Assembly (NCBI RefSeq): GCF_947500975.1
Contig: NZ_CANMUE010000002.1
Span: 186,001 to 250,000, forward strand
DNA from: an uncultured Polaribacter sp.
GTDB lineage: Bacteria > Bacteroidota > Bacteroidia > Flavobacteriales > Flavobacteriaceae
Length of the DNA stretch: 64,000 nucleotides
Reading direction: 5' to 3'
The notes beneath the pieces are model-generated. The model was not told the origin of the DNA, ran no database searches, and saw nothing but the letters and a program-made list of their open reading frames with translations. The stretch's first letter is position 1, and each line of letters opens with the position of its first letter. The position numbers and the translations under genes are program-made. Of the stretch, positions 27,811-36,923 are shown in pieces.

Positions 27811-29399
27811 AAGTAACACATATACCATTTCAAAAAACAGGTTTTTTTTCAAAAACAATGCATCATTATTTAGAAAAAAATGATGGATTAAAACCTTTTT
27901 ATAATAATTTTACAGACATTGCAGGTTTTCATAATCAAATTGAAGAAAAGCAAAAATCATATAGGTTACAAACAAGGTTAACGTTGGTTGATGCTTTAAA
28001 AAATCAATATAAAAACGTTGATGCTTCTAAGAAAACTTTAGAAAAAATAGAGCTTTTAAAACAGCAAAATACCTTTACGATAACCACAGGTCATCAGCTT
28101 AATTTATTTACAGGACCTTTATATTTTTTATATAAAATAATTTCTACGATTAACTTATGTGAAGAATTATCAGAAAAATTTCCCGAACAAAATTTTGTTC
28201 CAATTTATTGGATGGCAACAGAAGATCATGATTTTGATGAAATTAATTATTTTAATTTTGATGGCAAAAAAGTGCAATGGAATAGGGGGGATGGTGGAGC
28301 TGTTGGGCGTTTCTCAACAGAAGGTTTAGAGGATGTTTTTGAAGTTTTTTCAAATCACTTAGGAAACTCTAAAAATGCTAAGTATTTAAAAAGCCTATTT
28401 TCTGATGCTTATTTAAAGCATAAAAAATTAGCAGATGCTACTCGTTTTATTGCAAATGAGTTATTTAGAGACTTTGGTTTAGTAATTGTTGATGGAGATG
28501 ATTTTCAACTAAAACAATTATTTACGCCATTTGTAAAAGATGAATTAGAAAATGAAACCTCTTATAAAGAAGTGTCAAAATCAATTTTGGAGTTAGAGAA
28601 AGAGTATAAGATACAAGTAAATCCTAGAGAAATAAATTTATTTTATTTAGGTGATGATTTTAGAGAGCGTATCATTTTTGAAGACGGTAATTATAAGGTT
28701 AATAATACTGATATTTCATTCACAAAAGCAGAAATTTTAAATGAAGTTGAAAAGAATCCTCAAGCATTTTCTCCTAATGTAATTATGAGGCCTTTGTATC
28801 AAGAGGTTATTTTACCAAACCTTTGTTATGTTGGAGGTGGTGGAGAGATGGCTTATTGGTTTGAATTAAAGGCCTATTTTGAGAAAGTGAATGTTCCTTT
28901 TCCTATTTTATTGCTAAGAAATTCAGTGCAACTTGTTACTCAAAAACAAGAAAAAAAATTACAAAATCTAAATATAGATAAAGAGGAAATATTTTTAAAT
29001 CAGCACAACTTAATTAGTAAAAAAGTTATAGAAAATTCTGATATTAAAATTAGTTTTAACGATAAAATTTCTTTTTTAGAAACTCAATTTTTAGAATTAA
29101 AAGAGGTTGCAAAAAAAACAGATATCTCTTTTTTAAATGCTGTAAATGCACAAGAGAATAAACAAATTAAAGGACTAAAAAAACTAGAAAAACGTTTATT
29201 GATTGCTGAAAAGAGAAGGCAAAGTGATTTAGTTTTAAGAATAACTGAGTTGCAGAACCAATTGCTACCAAATCAAAGTTTAGAAGAACGTCAGCGTAAT
29301 TTTTCTGAATATTATTTGGAGTATGGAAATTCTTTTATCAATAATTTAAAATCATCTTTAAAACCACTTCATTTAGAGTTTACAATTTTAACTCTATAA
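27807..29399 (+). CDS. bshC: Bacillithiol biosynthesis cysteine-adding enzyme BshC
   Basis: 530 residues, the family length. Typical stretches are ITTGHQLNLFTGPLYFLYKI (about 92-111), PIYWMATEDHDFDEIN (about 133-148), the PNVIMRPLYQEVILPNLCYVGGGGE block (about 325-350) and a C-terminal coiled coil (about 390-490). BshC adds cysteine to glucosaminyl-malate, the last step of bacillithiol synthesis. The bshA and bshB genes are not in the window. The start overlaps a possible Cys-rich leader ORF. Confidence 0.93.
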   Translation: MKVTHIPFQKTGFFSKTMHHYLEKNDGLKPFYNNFTDIAGFHNQIEEKQKSYRLQTRLTLVDALKNQYKNVDASKKTLEKIELLKQQNTFTITTGHQLNLFTGPLYFLYKIISTINLCEELSEKFPEQNFVPIYWMATEDHDFDEINYFNFDGKKVQWNRGDGGAVGRFSTEGLEDVFEVFSNHLGNSKNAKYLKSLFSDAYLKHKKLADATRFIANELFRDFGLVIVDGDDFQLKQLFTPFVKDELENETSYKEVSKSILELEKEYKIQVNPREINLFYLGDDFRERIIFEDGNYKVNNTDISFTKAEILNEVEKNPQAFSPNVIMRPLYQEVILPNLCYVGGGGEMAYWFELKAYFEKVNVPFPILLLRNSVQLVTQKQEKKLQNLNIDKEEIFLNQHNLISKKVIENSDIKISFNDKISFLETQFLELKEVAKKTDISFLNAVNAQENKQIKGLKKLEKRLLIAEKRRQSDLVLRITELQNQLLPNQSLEERQRNFSEYYLEYGNSFINNLKSSLKPLHLEFTILTL

Positions 29400-29454
29400 T
29401 TATTGTTGTAGATTTGGAGTGCAAGCTATTATGGCTGTAAGTAGATAAAAATAA

Positions 29455-30309
29455 ATGAAAGAAAAACAACTTCACTCCAAAAATAAGTTTTTAAAAGGTT
29501 ATAATTTTGATGATTTAATTATTAAAAATCCTAGCCTAAAAGAGTTTGTTATTAAAACAAAATTTGATTCTTTAAGTATAGATTTTTCTAATCCTGAATC
29601 TGTTAAAGAGCTTAATAAAGCATTGTTATTTACTTATGATAAAATTACTAATTGGGATTTTCCTGATGAAAATTTATGCCCACCAATTCCTGGACGATTA
29701 GATTATATTCATCATTTAGCAGATTTACTTTCTTTAGAAGAAGAGGTAACTGTTTTAGATATTGGAACAGGAGCAACTTGTATTTATCCATTATTAGGTG
29801 TAGCAGAATATAATTGGAGTTTTGTTGCCACAGATATTGATTTAGATTCTTTAGATACAGCTCAAGATATAATTGATGATAATAATTTAGAGGCTAAAAT
29901 TAAGCTTCGTCAGCAATTTAATGAACAGCAAATACTAAAAGATATTATTAAAGAAGATGATTTGTTTAGCGCTATTATGTGCAATCCCCCATTTTTTAAA
30001 TCTGCAGAAGAAGCACAAGGGGCAAATAAGCGTAAGAATAAGAATTTAGGTAATAATGCTGTTAGAAATTTTTCAGGAAACAATAATGAATTGTGGTACG
30101 TTGGAGGCGAAAAAGCATTTTTGCACAATTATTTATATGAAAGTTCTTTGTACAAAAAATCTAGTAAATGGTTTACTAGTTTAGTTTCTAAAAAAGAAAA
30201 TGTAGAAAGTTTAGAAAAATCATCAAAAAAACTAGGTGTTAAAGAATTTAAAGTAATTCCAATGAGTCAAGGAAACAAAGTTACAAGAATTGCTTGTTGG
30301 ACGTTTTAA
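29455..30309 (+). CDS. rlmF: 23S rRNA (adenine(1618)-N6)-methyltransferase RlmF
   Basis: 284 residues. The family N-terminus (YNFDDLIIKNPSLKEF) and CPPIPGRLDYIHHLADLL precede the SAM-binding motif VLDIGTGATCIYPLLG (about 99-114) and the N6-adenine catalytic motif NPPF (about 178). It methylates A1618 of 23S rRNA. It starts 55 nt after bshC on the same strand, so the two may be co-transcribed. Its TAA overlaps the stop of the convergent membrane-protein gene. Confidence 0.93.
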   Translation: MKEKQLHSKNKFLKGYNFDDLIIKNPSLKEFVIKTKFDSLSIDFSNPESVKELNKALLFTYDKITNWDFPDENLCPPIPGRLDYIHHLADLLSLEEEVTVLDIGTGATCIYPLLGVAEYNWSFVATDIDLDSLDTAQDIIDDNNLEAKIKLRQQFNEQQILKDIIKEDDLFSAIMCNPPFFKSAEEAQGANKRKNKNLGNNAVRNFSGNNNELWYVGGEKAFLHNYLYESSLYKKSSKWFTSLVSKKENVESLEKSSKKLGVKEFKVIPMSQGNKVTRIACWTF

Positions 30310-30908
30310 CTAAAAACAATGTCTTTAATATTCCATTTTTTACAAACAAAATGTAAAATGGTATACACCAACATATGTACAAAAACTAAACATATAAAGG
30401 CGTATAAAGGAACTCCTAAAAGTTGGTAAGGCCAATAATAAGTCCAAACTCCTAACTCTATTGTAATTACCTCGCCAAAAGCAGGTAATATTAATGCTAA
30501 AATTATGGCTAAAAATATTTTGTTTTTAGCAGATTGATTTGTTAAAAGCGGAATTAAATTTCTTTCTAATTTATATAAATAATGAAAAGCTAACATCCAA
30601 GCAAATGGTAGCCATAAAGGTAATTCTCTATTTACTTCATGATATTCCCAATAATTATTAGAAACACCCCAAGTTTCTCCTACTATACCACCAAAGCCAG
30701 TTAAAAGCATCCCTTTAAGTAAAATCCAGTTTTTGTTCGTTTTGGGTTTAATAATTTCATTATATAAATTATGAAATATTTTAAGTATTAAAATACATGC
30801 AATTATTGTATCGTATGTTTTTAATAATCCAATAAAAACTCCAGCTATGATAAGTTTAATAATTGCTTTTAAAATTTCAACCAAAAACTTCTTCTTATTG
30901 CTAATCAT
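30306..30908 (-). CDS. Multi-pass membrane protein, unknown, with internal duplication
   Basis: 200 residues, about six hydrophobic segments. Two matching blocks suggest an internal repeat: GETWGVSNNYWEYHE followed by LPLWLPFAWMLAF (about 77-105), and GEVITIELGVWTYYWPYQ followed by LGVPLYAFICLVF (about 144-177). The paired GE...G...YW pattern is remotely like carotenoid-biosynthesis (CruF-type) membrane proteins, but I would not assign that. The stop codon overlaps that of rlmF. Confidence 0.7.
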   Translation of the reverse strand: MISNKKKFLVEILKAIIKLIIAGVFIGLLKTYDTIIACILILKIFHNLYNEIIKPKTNKNWILLKGMLLTGFGGIVGETWGVSNNYWEYHEVNRELPLWLPFAWMLAFHYLYKLERNLIPLLTNQSAKNKIFLAIILALILPAFGEVITIELGVWTYYWPYQLLGVPLYAFICLVFVHMLVYTILHFVCKKWNIKDIVFS

Positions 30909-31029
30909 TTAATTATTTATCTGAGTATAAAAATAATGTTTTTGATTCATATTTAAATAAATAATAATTTTATTATTCAATGATTACAGTTCTTTTTTTT
31001 TGATATATTACTTGGTTTTTTATAAAATA

Positions 31030-31062
31030 AAAAACCCGAAACTAAAATAGTTTCGGGTTTTA
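31030..31062 (-). terminator. Terminator after the Kbp-like gene
   Basis: AAAACCCGAAACTA and TAGTTTCGGGTTTT pair perfectly around a 3-4 nt loop, 20 nt after the stop of the LysM gene. It is symmetric and could act on both strands. Confidence 0.85.
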
Positions 31063-31081
31063 ATTTTTTTAATAATCCTTC

Positions 31082-31456
31082 TTATAAGTTAGGAATAACT
31101 AACTCTTGACCTGGGTGAATTACATCAGGGTTTTTTAAAACATCCGTATTAGCATTAAAGATTGCAGTGTATTTACCTGCGCTTCCATAATATTTTTTAG
31201 CGATTGCTCCTAAAGTTTCTCCACTTTTAACAGTATGGTTTGCAAAAATAGTAGTGTCTGCAACTTCAATATTTGCTTGAATATCTGTAGGGCTTTCTCC
31301 ACCAATTTCTTTTATTTTATCCCAAATAAGGTTTTTTTCATATTGGTTTTTTGCTGTACCATTTACATGTAATACACCATTTTCTTCTTTTACATCACCG
31401 TTTTGGATTTCTAATTCTTGTCCTAAATCTAAAACACTTTGGTATTTTGCTTTCAT
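31082..31456 (-). CDS. BON-LysM protein (Kbp/YgaU-like)
   Basis: 124 residues without signal peptide. A BON-like domain spans about 10-68 (GVLHVNGTAKNQYEKNLIWDKI), and a single LysM domain about 74-123 (HTVKSGETLGAIAKKYYGSAGKYTAIF and HPGQELVIP). This is the arrangement of E. coli Kbp (YgaU), a cytoplasmic potassium-binding protein of about 150 residues. The role here is inferred from that similarity. Monocistronic. Confidence 0.82.
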   Translation of the reverse strand: MKAKYQSVLDLGQELEIQNGDVKEENGVLHVNGTAKNQYEKNLIWDKIKEIGGESPTDIQANIEVADTTIFANHTVKSGETLGAIAKKYYGSAGKYTAIFNANTDVLKNPDVIHPGQELVIPNL

Positions 31457-31937
31457 TTTTTTTTGTTATTTAATTAATTATTAGTTTTCGATCTAATTTC
31501 TTTTTTGGTATTTTTAATTTCAAAAGATATTTTCAATAAAATTTATATCAATTTCTAAGCCAAAATTCTTTTTTTGTTAAATAATTTTTAGAGGTAATCT
31601 CTTTTTAATCAAACTTTATAGTTACAATATAGTTTTTTTGTATTTAGGTAAAACTAAAATTTCTCTAATATTTTTAAGATTTGTGTAATCTAAATAATTA
31701 TAAAGTTTTATCATTAAAATTATATTATTTAAATAATACGTGTTAAGATAGGGAAAATAATGTAAATCAATTTTTTTATTTATGTAAATTTAATCTTTTT
31801 TTTAATAAATACAATATAAAAGAAATATTTAAGGGTCTTATTATCGCTCTATTTAAAAGATTAATTTTACAAGTTAACTTGTGTTGATTCTCTATATAAA
31901 TGAATCAAAATAAAATGATTATGAGTTTAAAAAAAAC
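31457..31937. other. AT-rich non-coding gap
   Basis: About 480 bp with stops in all frames and poly-T/poly-A tracts. No gene, repeat or RNA structure was seen. It presumably holds the promoter of the Kbp-like gene near 31460-31500. Confidence 0.5.
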
Positions 31938-31970
31938 AAAAGGTAGCAATATAAAATTGCTACCTTTTTT
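31938..31970. terminator. Terminator after the COG1579 gene
   Basis: AAAAGGTAGCAAT and ATTGCTACCTTTTTT form a strong stem. It lies 50 nt past the stop of the reverse-strand gene ending at 32022. Confidence 0.78.
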
Positions 31971-32021
31971 AGGTTGTTATGTGTTTAACGCTATTTTAGA
32001 ACGTAAAAAGAAGAAATAATA

Positions 32022-32795
32022 TTAAGAAAATATTTTGTCAATTTTTTCTTTCTCTTCTTCTGCTAAAGCAGCATCTACTAAAATACGTCCACTATGTTCG
32101 TCAATCGTAATTTTTTTTCTGTTAGCAATTTCCAATTGTACTTGTGGTGGAATTGTAAAATACGAACCTCCAGAAGCACCACGTTCAATAGCAACAACAG
32201 CTAAACCGTTTTTTACTTTATTTCTAATTCTAGTATAAGCTGCAAATAAATGCGCATCTAATGATTCAGAAAATTCTTCAGATTTTTTTGCTAATAATTT
32301 TTCTTCTTTTTCAGTTTCTTTTAAAATAGCATCTAACTCCGCTTTTTTATGACCTAAATGTTGGTCTTGTTTAGCTAATTTTTCTTTAGTTGCATCAATT
32401 ACTTCGTTTTTCTGAGCAATTTTAGCTTTATACTCATTGATTCTTTTTTCTGCTAATTGAATTTCTAATTCTTGGTATTCAACTTCTTTAGCTAATGAGT
32501 CAAATTCTCTGTTATTTCTAACTTTCTTTTGTTGCTCATCATATTTTTTCATTAACTCTTTAGATTCTTCAATAGCCAATTTTTTATTGTTTATATCAGT
32601 TTCTAAATTTGTAACTTCTACTGCTAAATTAGATAACCTTGTATTTAAACCGGCAACTTCATCTTCTAAATCTTCAACCTCTAAAGGTAATTCTCCTCTA
32701 ACGTTTCTAATTTCATCAATCCTAGAATCGATTAATTGTAGGTCATATAATGCTCTTAATTTCTGTTCAACCGAAATTTCTTTCTTCTTTGCCAT
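32022..32795 (-). CDS. COG1579 coiled-coil protein with degenerate zinc ribbon
   Basis: 257 residues. About 1-180 is a long antiparallel coiled coil rich in Glu and Lys, and about 190-257 corresponds to the C4 zinc ribbon of the family. In that part the order ERGASGGSYFTIPPQ and KKITIDEHSGRILVD matches the family, but the four positions expected to be Cys are Ser, Ser, Asp and Ser; the protein has no Cys at all. It should therefore not bind zinc there. It is 2 nt after the Nif3-like gene, a conserved pairing. Confidence 0.85.
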   Translation of the reverse strand: MAKKKEISVEQKLRALYDLQLIDSRIDEIRNVRGELPLEVEDLEDEVAGLNTRLSNLAVEVTNLETDINNKKLAIEESKELMKKYDEQQKKVRNNREFDSLAKEVEYQELEIQLAEKRINEYKAKIAQKNEVIDATKEKLAKQDQHLGHKKAELDAILKETEKEEKLLAKKSEEFSESLDAHLFAAYTRIRNKVKNGLAVVAIERGASGGSYFTIPPQVQLEIANRKKITIDEHSGRILVDAALAEEEKEKIDKIFS

Positions 32796-32797
32796 GT

Positions 32798-33892
32798 TTA
32801 TATATAATAAATTGGATTTGTACTTTTTTGCGATAAAATGACTGCAAAATTAGTGAATTTTTTTGTAAGATAATCAACCAAAAGGTTTTTTGTAAACTGT
32901 TCACTTTCATAATGACCTATATCTGTCAATAAAATACTGTTTTCGGCTTTAAAAAAATCATGATATTTAAAATCAGAACTAACATAAGCATCCGCTCCAG
33001 CTCTTTTTGCATTAGAAATTGCAAAACTTCCTGACCCTCCTAAAACGGCAACTTTTTTAATTTTTTTGTTCATTAATGCTGAATGACGTACACAATCAGT
33101 TTTCATGGTTTGTTTTAGATACTTTAAAAACTCGTTTTCATTCATTTCTTTTGATAATTCACCTATCATTCCCATCCCAATATTCTGATGAATATTTTCT
33201 GTAGTTAAAATTTGATATGAAATTTCTTCATAAGGATGATTTTCTTGCAAAGCTTTTAAAATTGCAGTTTCATTTTTACTTTCAAAAACAATAGAAATTT
33301 CTACCTCTTTTTCTGTATGAAGTTTACCTTTTTCTCCTAAAGTGGGGTTAGAATTTTCATTACCTCTAAAAGTACCTTTACCTAAAATATTAAATGAACA
33401 ATTATCATAGTTTCCAATACTACCTGTATTTGCAGCAAAAAGTACCTTTCTTAATTCAGGAGCCTCTTTTTCTGAAACATAAGTAGTTAGTTTTTTGATA
33501 ATCCCTTTTTTAGGAATTAATATTTTAGGGTTTTGTAACCCCAAAACTTCACACATTTTAGCAGAAACTCCGTTTTTACTATTGTCTAAAGCTGTATGTG
33601 TTGCGTAAATTGCAATGTCATTTTTAATTGCTTTTAACACAACACGTTCTACATAATTCTTCCCATTTATTTTTTTTAATCCACTAAAAATAATGGGGTG
33701 AAAACTAACAATAAGGTTACAGTTTTTAGCAATAGCTTCATTCACAGTTTCCTCTAATGTGTCTAAAGTTACTAAAATACCAGTTATTTTTGTAGTATAG
33801 TTGCCAACTAAAAGACCAACATTGTCAAAATCTTCAGCATAATTTAATGGCGCAAGTTCCTCTAAATAATTTGTAATATCCTTTACAATCAT
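32798..33892 (-). CDS. Nif3-like dinuclear metal centre protein
   Basis: 364 residues, the longer Nif3 form with a PII-like insert in the middle (about 125-235). Metal-binding motifs: SFHPIIFSGLKKI (about 63-75), YATHTALDN (about 96-104) and the C-terminal DIGHYESEQF (about 325-334). These proteins form a hexameric toroid; the biochemical role is unsettled (GTP cyclohydrolase-like in older annotation). It forms an operon with the COG1579 protein and is divergent from lpxK. Confidence 0.9.
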   Translation of the reverse strand: MIVKDITNYLEELAPLNYAEDFDNVGLLVGNYTTKITGILVTLDTLEETVNEAIAKNCNLIVSFHPIIFSGLKKINGKNYVERVVLKAIKNDIAIYATHTALDNSKNGVSAKMCEVLGLQNPKILIPKKGIIKKLTTYVSEKEAPELRKVLFAANTGSIGNYDNCSFNILGKGTFRGNENSNPTLGEKGKLHTEKEVEISIVFESKNETAILKALQENHPYEEISYQILTTENIHQNIGMGMIGELSKEMNENEFLKYLKQTMKTDCVRHSALMNKKIKKVAVLGGSGSFAISNAKRAGADAYVSSDFKYHDFFKAENSILLTDIGHYESEQFTKNLLVDYLTKKFTNFAVILSQKSTNPIYYI

Positions 33893-33968
33893 TTTGTAAA
33901 ATTTGTATGAAAGTCAAAGTTAACATTTTCCATTTATCAATCCATAAAAATGACTTATTTTCGTGCAA

Positions 33969-34997
33969 ATGAAGTTTCTCAGATTTTTATTATTTCCGTT
34001 TTCAATTTTATACTTTTTGATTACATCAATAAGAAATATCTTATTTAATATAGGTGTTTTAAAAGAAACTTCTTTTGATACACCAATTATAATTGTTGGT
34101 AATTTAAGTGTTGGAGGAACAGGGAAAACTCCACAAATTGAATATTTAGTAAGATTATTAAAGAATAATTTTAAAGTTTCTGTATTAAGCAGAGGATATA
34201 AACGAAAAACAAAAGGGTATGTTTTAGTAGATAATTCTCATACTTTTGAAGATGTTGGCGATGAACCTTTGCAGTATTTTAAGAAGTTTAGCTCTATTAA
34301 TGTTGCTGTTAATGAGAATAGAGTAGAGGGTGTACAAAAATTATTGTCAGAAAAAGAACAAGATGTTATTTTATTGGACGACGCTTTTCAGCATAGAAAA
34401 ATAAAAGGAAGTTTTTATATTTTGCTAACTAAATTTAACGATTTATTTGTTGATGATTATTTGTTACCAACAGGAAATCTAAGAGAAAGTAGATCAGGAG
34501 CAAATAGGGCAGATGTAATTATTGTTACTAAATGCCCATTGAATTTGGAAAAAAGAAGACAGAAGGTTATTAGAAACAGATTGTTAAAATTTAATAAACC
34601 AGTATTTTTTACAAGTATTTCTTATGCTAATACTATTGTTGGAGAAAAAAATATAAATATTAATGATTTAAAAAAGTATCAAGTTTTATTAATTACTGGT
34701 ATTGCTAATCCATTGCCTTTGGTAACCTTTTTAGAAGAAAAAGAAGTGTTCTTTAAACATTTAGAGTTTTCTGACCATCATAATTTTACAGAAGCTGAAA
34801 TTGTTAAAATAGAAAATGAATTCAATACAATTAAAGGAGATGATAAAATAATTTTAACTACTGAAAAGGACTATACAAGACTTTTTGGTAAAGTAAAAAA
34901 ACTTAACTACATAGAAATTGAAACTGTATTTTTAGATCATAAAAATGAAGAATTTAATGATATTTTTAATGTTCATATACAAGAAAACCAATGTTAA
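33969..34997 (+). CDS. lpxK: Tetraacyldisaccharide 4'-kinase LpxK
   Basis: 342 residues. An N-terminal membrane helix (about 1-30) is followed by the Walker A-like VGNLSVGGTGKTPQ (G49-T54, K53), the RGYKRKTKGY segment and LDDAFQHRK. It phosphorylates the lipid A disaccharide at the 4' position on the inner-membrane face. The GTG at 33963 is also in frame, but ATG 33969 is the usual family start. The 3' end overlaps its terminator. Confidence 0.94.
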   Translation: MKFLRFLLFPFSILYFLITSIRNILFNIGVLKETSFDTPIIIVGNLSVGGTGKTPQIEYLVRLLKNNFKVSVLSRGYKRKTKGYVLVDNSHTFEDVGDEPLQYFKKFSSINVAVNENRVEGVQKLLSEKEQDVILLDDAFQHRKIKGSFYILLTKFNDLFVDDYLLPTGNLRESRSGANRADVIIVTKCPLNLEKRRQKVIRNRLLKFNKPVFFTSISYANTIVGEKNININDLKKYQVLLITGIANPLPLVTFLEEKEVFFKHLEFSDHHNFTEAEIVKIENEFNTIKGDDKIILTTEKDYTRLFGKVKKLNYIEIETVFLDHKNEEFNDIFNVHIQENQC

Positions 34998-35018
34998 TAC
35001 ATTGGCTTTCTTTTTTTG
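34983..35018 (+). terminator. Terminator overlapping the lpxK stop
   Basis: GAAAACCAATGT and ACATTGGCTTTC pair around TAAT, which contains the lpxK stop codon, followed by seven T. Confidence 0.72.
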
Positions 35019-35109
35019 ATTTTTGTTAGAAGTATAAAGTTATCTTCATAGTTTTTTTGACACAATATAATATATAAAGTCACAGTTTTATTATTGGTAT
35101 TATTTTTGA

Positions 35110-35117
35110 TACTTTTG
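35110..35117 (+). promoter_or_regulatory. TAnnTTTG element before the thioredoxin-like gene
   Basis: TACTTTTG ends 16 nt before ATG 35134. A second match, TATTTTTG, sits at 35101-35108, so either may be used. Confidence 0.4.
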
Positions 35118-35133
35118 AAGAAAATAATATAAG

Positions 35134-35619
35134 ATGAGAAAAATTATAAGTTTTTTTATTGGTTGCTTTTTTGTGTCATTTACAAATTTTGCGCAAGAAG
35201 ATATTGTAACTTCTGTAGATGAGATAGAGAGTGAAGTGGTGCTAAATTGGTCGGAAAATTATAAAAAGGCTTTAAAACAATCAAAAAAAGAAAATAAACC
35301 AATTTTAATTTATTTTACGGGTTCAGATTGGTGTGGTCCGTGTCAAGTTTTAGATAGAGACCTGTTTCATACTGAAAAATTTAAAGCTTTCTCTGAAAAA
35401 AGTTTAGTTTTATTAGAGGTAGATTTACCAAGAAGGGTAGATTTACTACCAACAAATAAATTAAAAGAAAATTACTATTTAAAGAGTAAGTATAATGTGA
35501 CCTCTTTTCCAACTTTGATTGTTATTAATGATAAAGAAAAGATAATTGGACAAAGAAAAGGAGTTATTTTAACCGAGTATTATTACCCTTTCTTTGAATC
35601 TGTAATTAATAAGTATTAA
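35134..35619 (+). CDS. Exported thioredoxin-family protein
   Basis: 161 residues with a signal peptide (MRKIISFFIGCFFVSFTNFAQ). The thioredoxin-like fold carries the redox motif WCGPC (C67, C70) in FTGSDWCGPCQVLDRDLF and the cis-Pro in VTSFPTLIVI (about 135-144). It is probably a periplasmic disulfide reductase or thiol-disulfide exchange protein of the DUF255/Thioredoxin_7 type. Monocistronic with its own terminator. Confidence 0.88.
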   Translation: MRKIISFFIGCFFVSFTNFAQEDIVTSVDEIESEVVLNWSENYKKALKQSKKENKPILIYFTGSDWCGPCQVLDRDLFHTEKFKAFSEKSLVLLEVDLPRRVDLLPTNKLKENYYLKSKYNVTSFPTLIVINDKEKIIGQRKGVILTEYYYPFFESVINKY

Positions 35620-35633
35620 TCCAATTTTATTAT

Positions 35634-35669
35634 AAAAAAAACCGAAGCAATTTGCTTCGGTTTTTTTTA
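35634..35669 (+). terminator. Terminator after thioredoxin-like gene
   Basis: ACCGAAGCAA and TTGCTTCGGT around a short loop, flanked by A- and T-runs; symmetric, so it also serves the convergent OmpA gene. Confidence 0.87.
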
Positions 35670-35688
35670 TGATTTTTTTTGTAAAAAA

Positions 35689-36789
35689 TTATTTTTGATT
35701 TACAACTCTAAAAGTAGTTCTTCTGTTTTTAGCATGTTCCGCTTCAGAACAAGTTACACCATCAGAACATCTGTTTAATAACTTAGACTCTCCAAAACCA
35801 TTACCTGTTAATTGGCTAGATCTAATTCCTTTAGAAATTAAATAGTTTGTTACAGCATTTGCTCTTCTTTCAGATAAATCTTGGTTAGATGCTTTAGATC
35901 CTCTCATATCAGTATGAGACTCAATTGCAACAGCTACTCCAGTTTTTAATATTGGTAATAATCTAGTGTCAATAATTCTTTTAGCAGCAGAAGTTAAAGT
36001 AGCGCTTCCTAAGTTCCAGTTAATTGGTAAAGGAGTATTGTCTACTAATTCACATTTTACTTCTTTCCATTCACTTAAACCTCCTTTAGTAACTAATACT
36101 TCTTTAGATACAGATTTATATTTTGCAGGTACAGTTACTTCTTCTTTCCAAGCATCTTTTACTAAAACTGTTTTTTTAATGCTTCCATATACTGCAGGAA
36201 CTTCAATAGTTCTTGTAGTTTGAGGTTGTGCTATAACTTTAGTAGTATAAGTTTTGTTAAAACCTGGAACAGGAGTAGATTCTGTTGTTGCATCAGAAGC
36301 AAGTACTGTTAAAGGAATTGTTTTATACTCAGCTGGCACTGGTTTAAAACACCAGTATCTACAATCATTTGGGTCATCAGAAGTACAATCTGGTTTTTTA
36401 TCACTCATTTGCCAAACTGCAGATTCAGATTTAGTTTCAACTGTTTCAGAATCTTTACCAAAACGAGCCTTAATTACACTTAATTTATTAGCGTCTTCTT
36501 TAGCTGTATAAGTTATTGTTTTAGTTTCCCAAACTTCAGGAACAACTTCTAAACGCTTATATGCTTCTTTTATCAAAACTTTTTCAGTAACAGTTTTGTA
36601 TTCAGCAGGGTGAGTAACAATTGTTTTATACTCAGGTGCAACTTGTATAGATACACTTTCGTTTTTCCATACTTCTTCTGTTTTACAAAGTACATAGCAT
36701 TTTCCTGGTTCAGGGTTAGGTGGTAAAGCTTGTGAGAAGGCAATAGCGCCAATCATCATAAATAGTCCAGTTGATAAAATTTTTTTCAT
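35689..36789 (-). CDS. OmpA-family outer membrane protein (paralogue 1)
   Basis: 366 residues. Signal peptide (to about residue 19), then NPEPGKCYVLCKT and a beta-rich region with four to five degenerate copies of a unit like PAEYKTVTEKVLIKEA (about 50-250). The C-terminal OmpA domain (about 265-366) has IESHTDMRGSKASNQDLSERRA, with the Asp and Arg that bind diaminopimelate. It probably links outer membrane and peptidoglycan. The neighbouring gene 36924-38024 is a close paralogue, giving a tandem duplication. Confidence 0.86.
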   Translation of the reverse strand: MKKILSTGLFMMIGAIAFSQALPPNPEPGKCYVLCKTEEVWKNESVSIQVAPEYKTIVTHPAEYKTVTEKVLIKEAYKRLEVVPEVWETKTITYTAKEDANKLSVIKARFGKDSETVETKSESAVWQMSDKKPDCTSDDPNDCRYWCFKPVPAEYKTIPLTVLASDATTESTPVPGFNKTYTTKVIAQPQTTRTIEVPAVYGSIKKTVLVKDAWKEEVTVPAKYKSVSKEVLVTKGGLSEWKEVKCELVDNTPLPINWNLGSATLTSAAKRIIDTRLLPILKTGVAVAIESHTDMRGSKASNQDLSERRANAVTNYLISKGIRSSQLTGNGFGESKLLNRCSDGVTCSEAEHAKNRRTTFRVVNQK

Positions 36790-36870
36790 TTTAATTAGTT
36801 TTAATTATTAGTATTCATTGTTTAGACACAATCTTTTTTCAAAGTCACTTTATTTCTTAAATGTATTAAA

Positions 36871-36905
36871 AAAAAGCCAAAACAAAATTGTTTTGGCTTT
36901 AAATT
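36871..36905 (-). terminator. Terminator between the two OmpA paralogues
   Basis: AAAGCCAAAACAA and TTGTTTTGGCTTT pair around AA/TT; on the reverse strand T-rich sequence follows. It ends the upstream paralogue, so the two genes are probably separate transcripts. Confidence 0.75.
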
Positions 36906-36923
36906 TTCTTTTTTTTAAAAAAA

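Noticed and set aside
31457..32021. Gap searched for a small RNA or tRNA
   Set aside because: Only AT-rich sequence and one terminator hairpin were found; no cloverleaf-like pairing was recognised.
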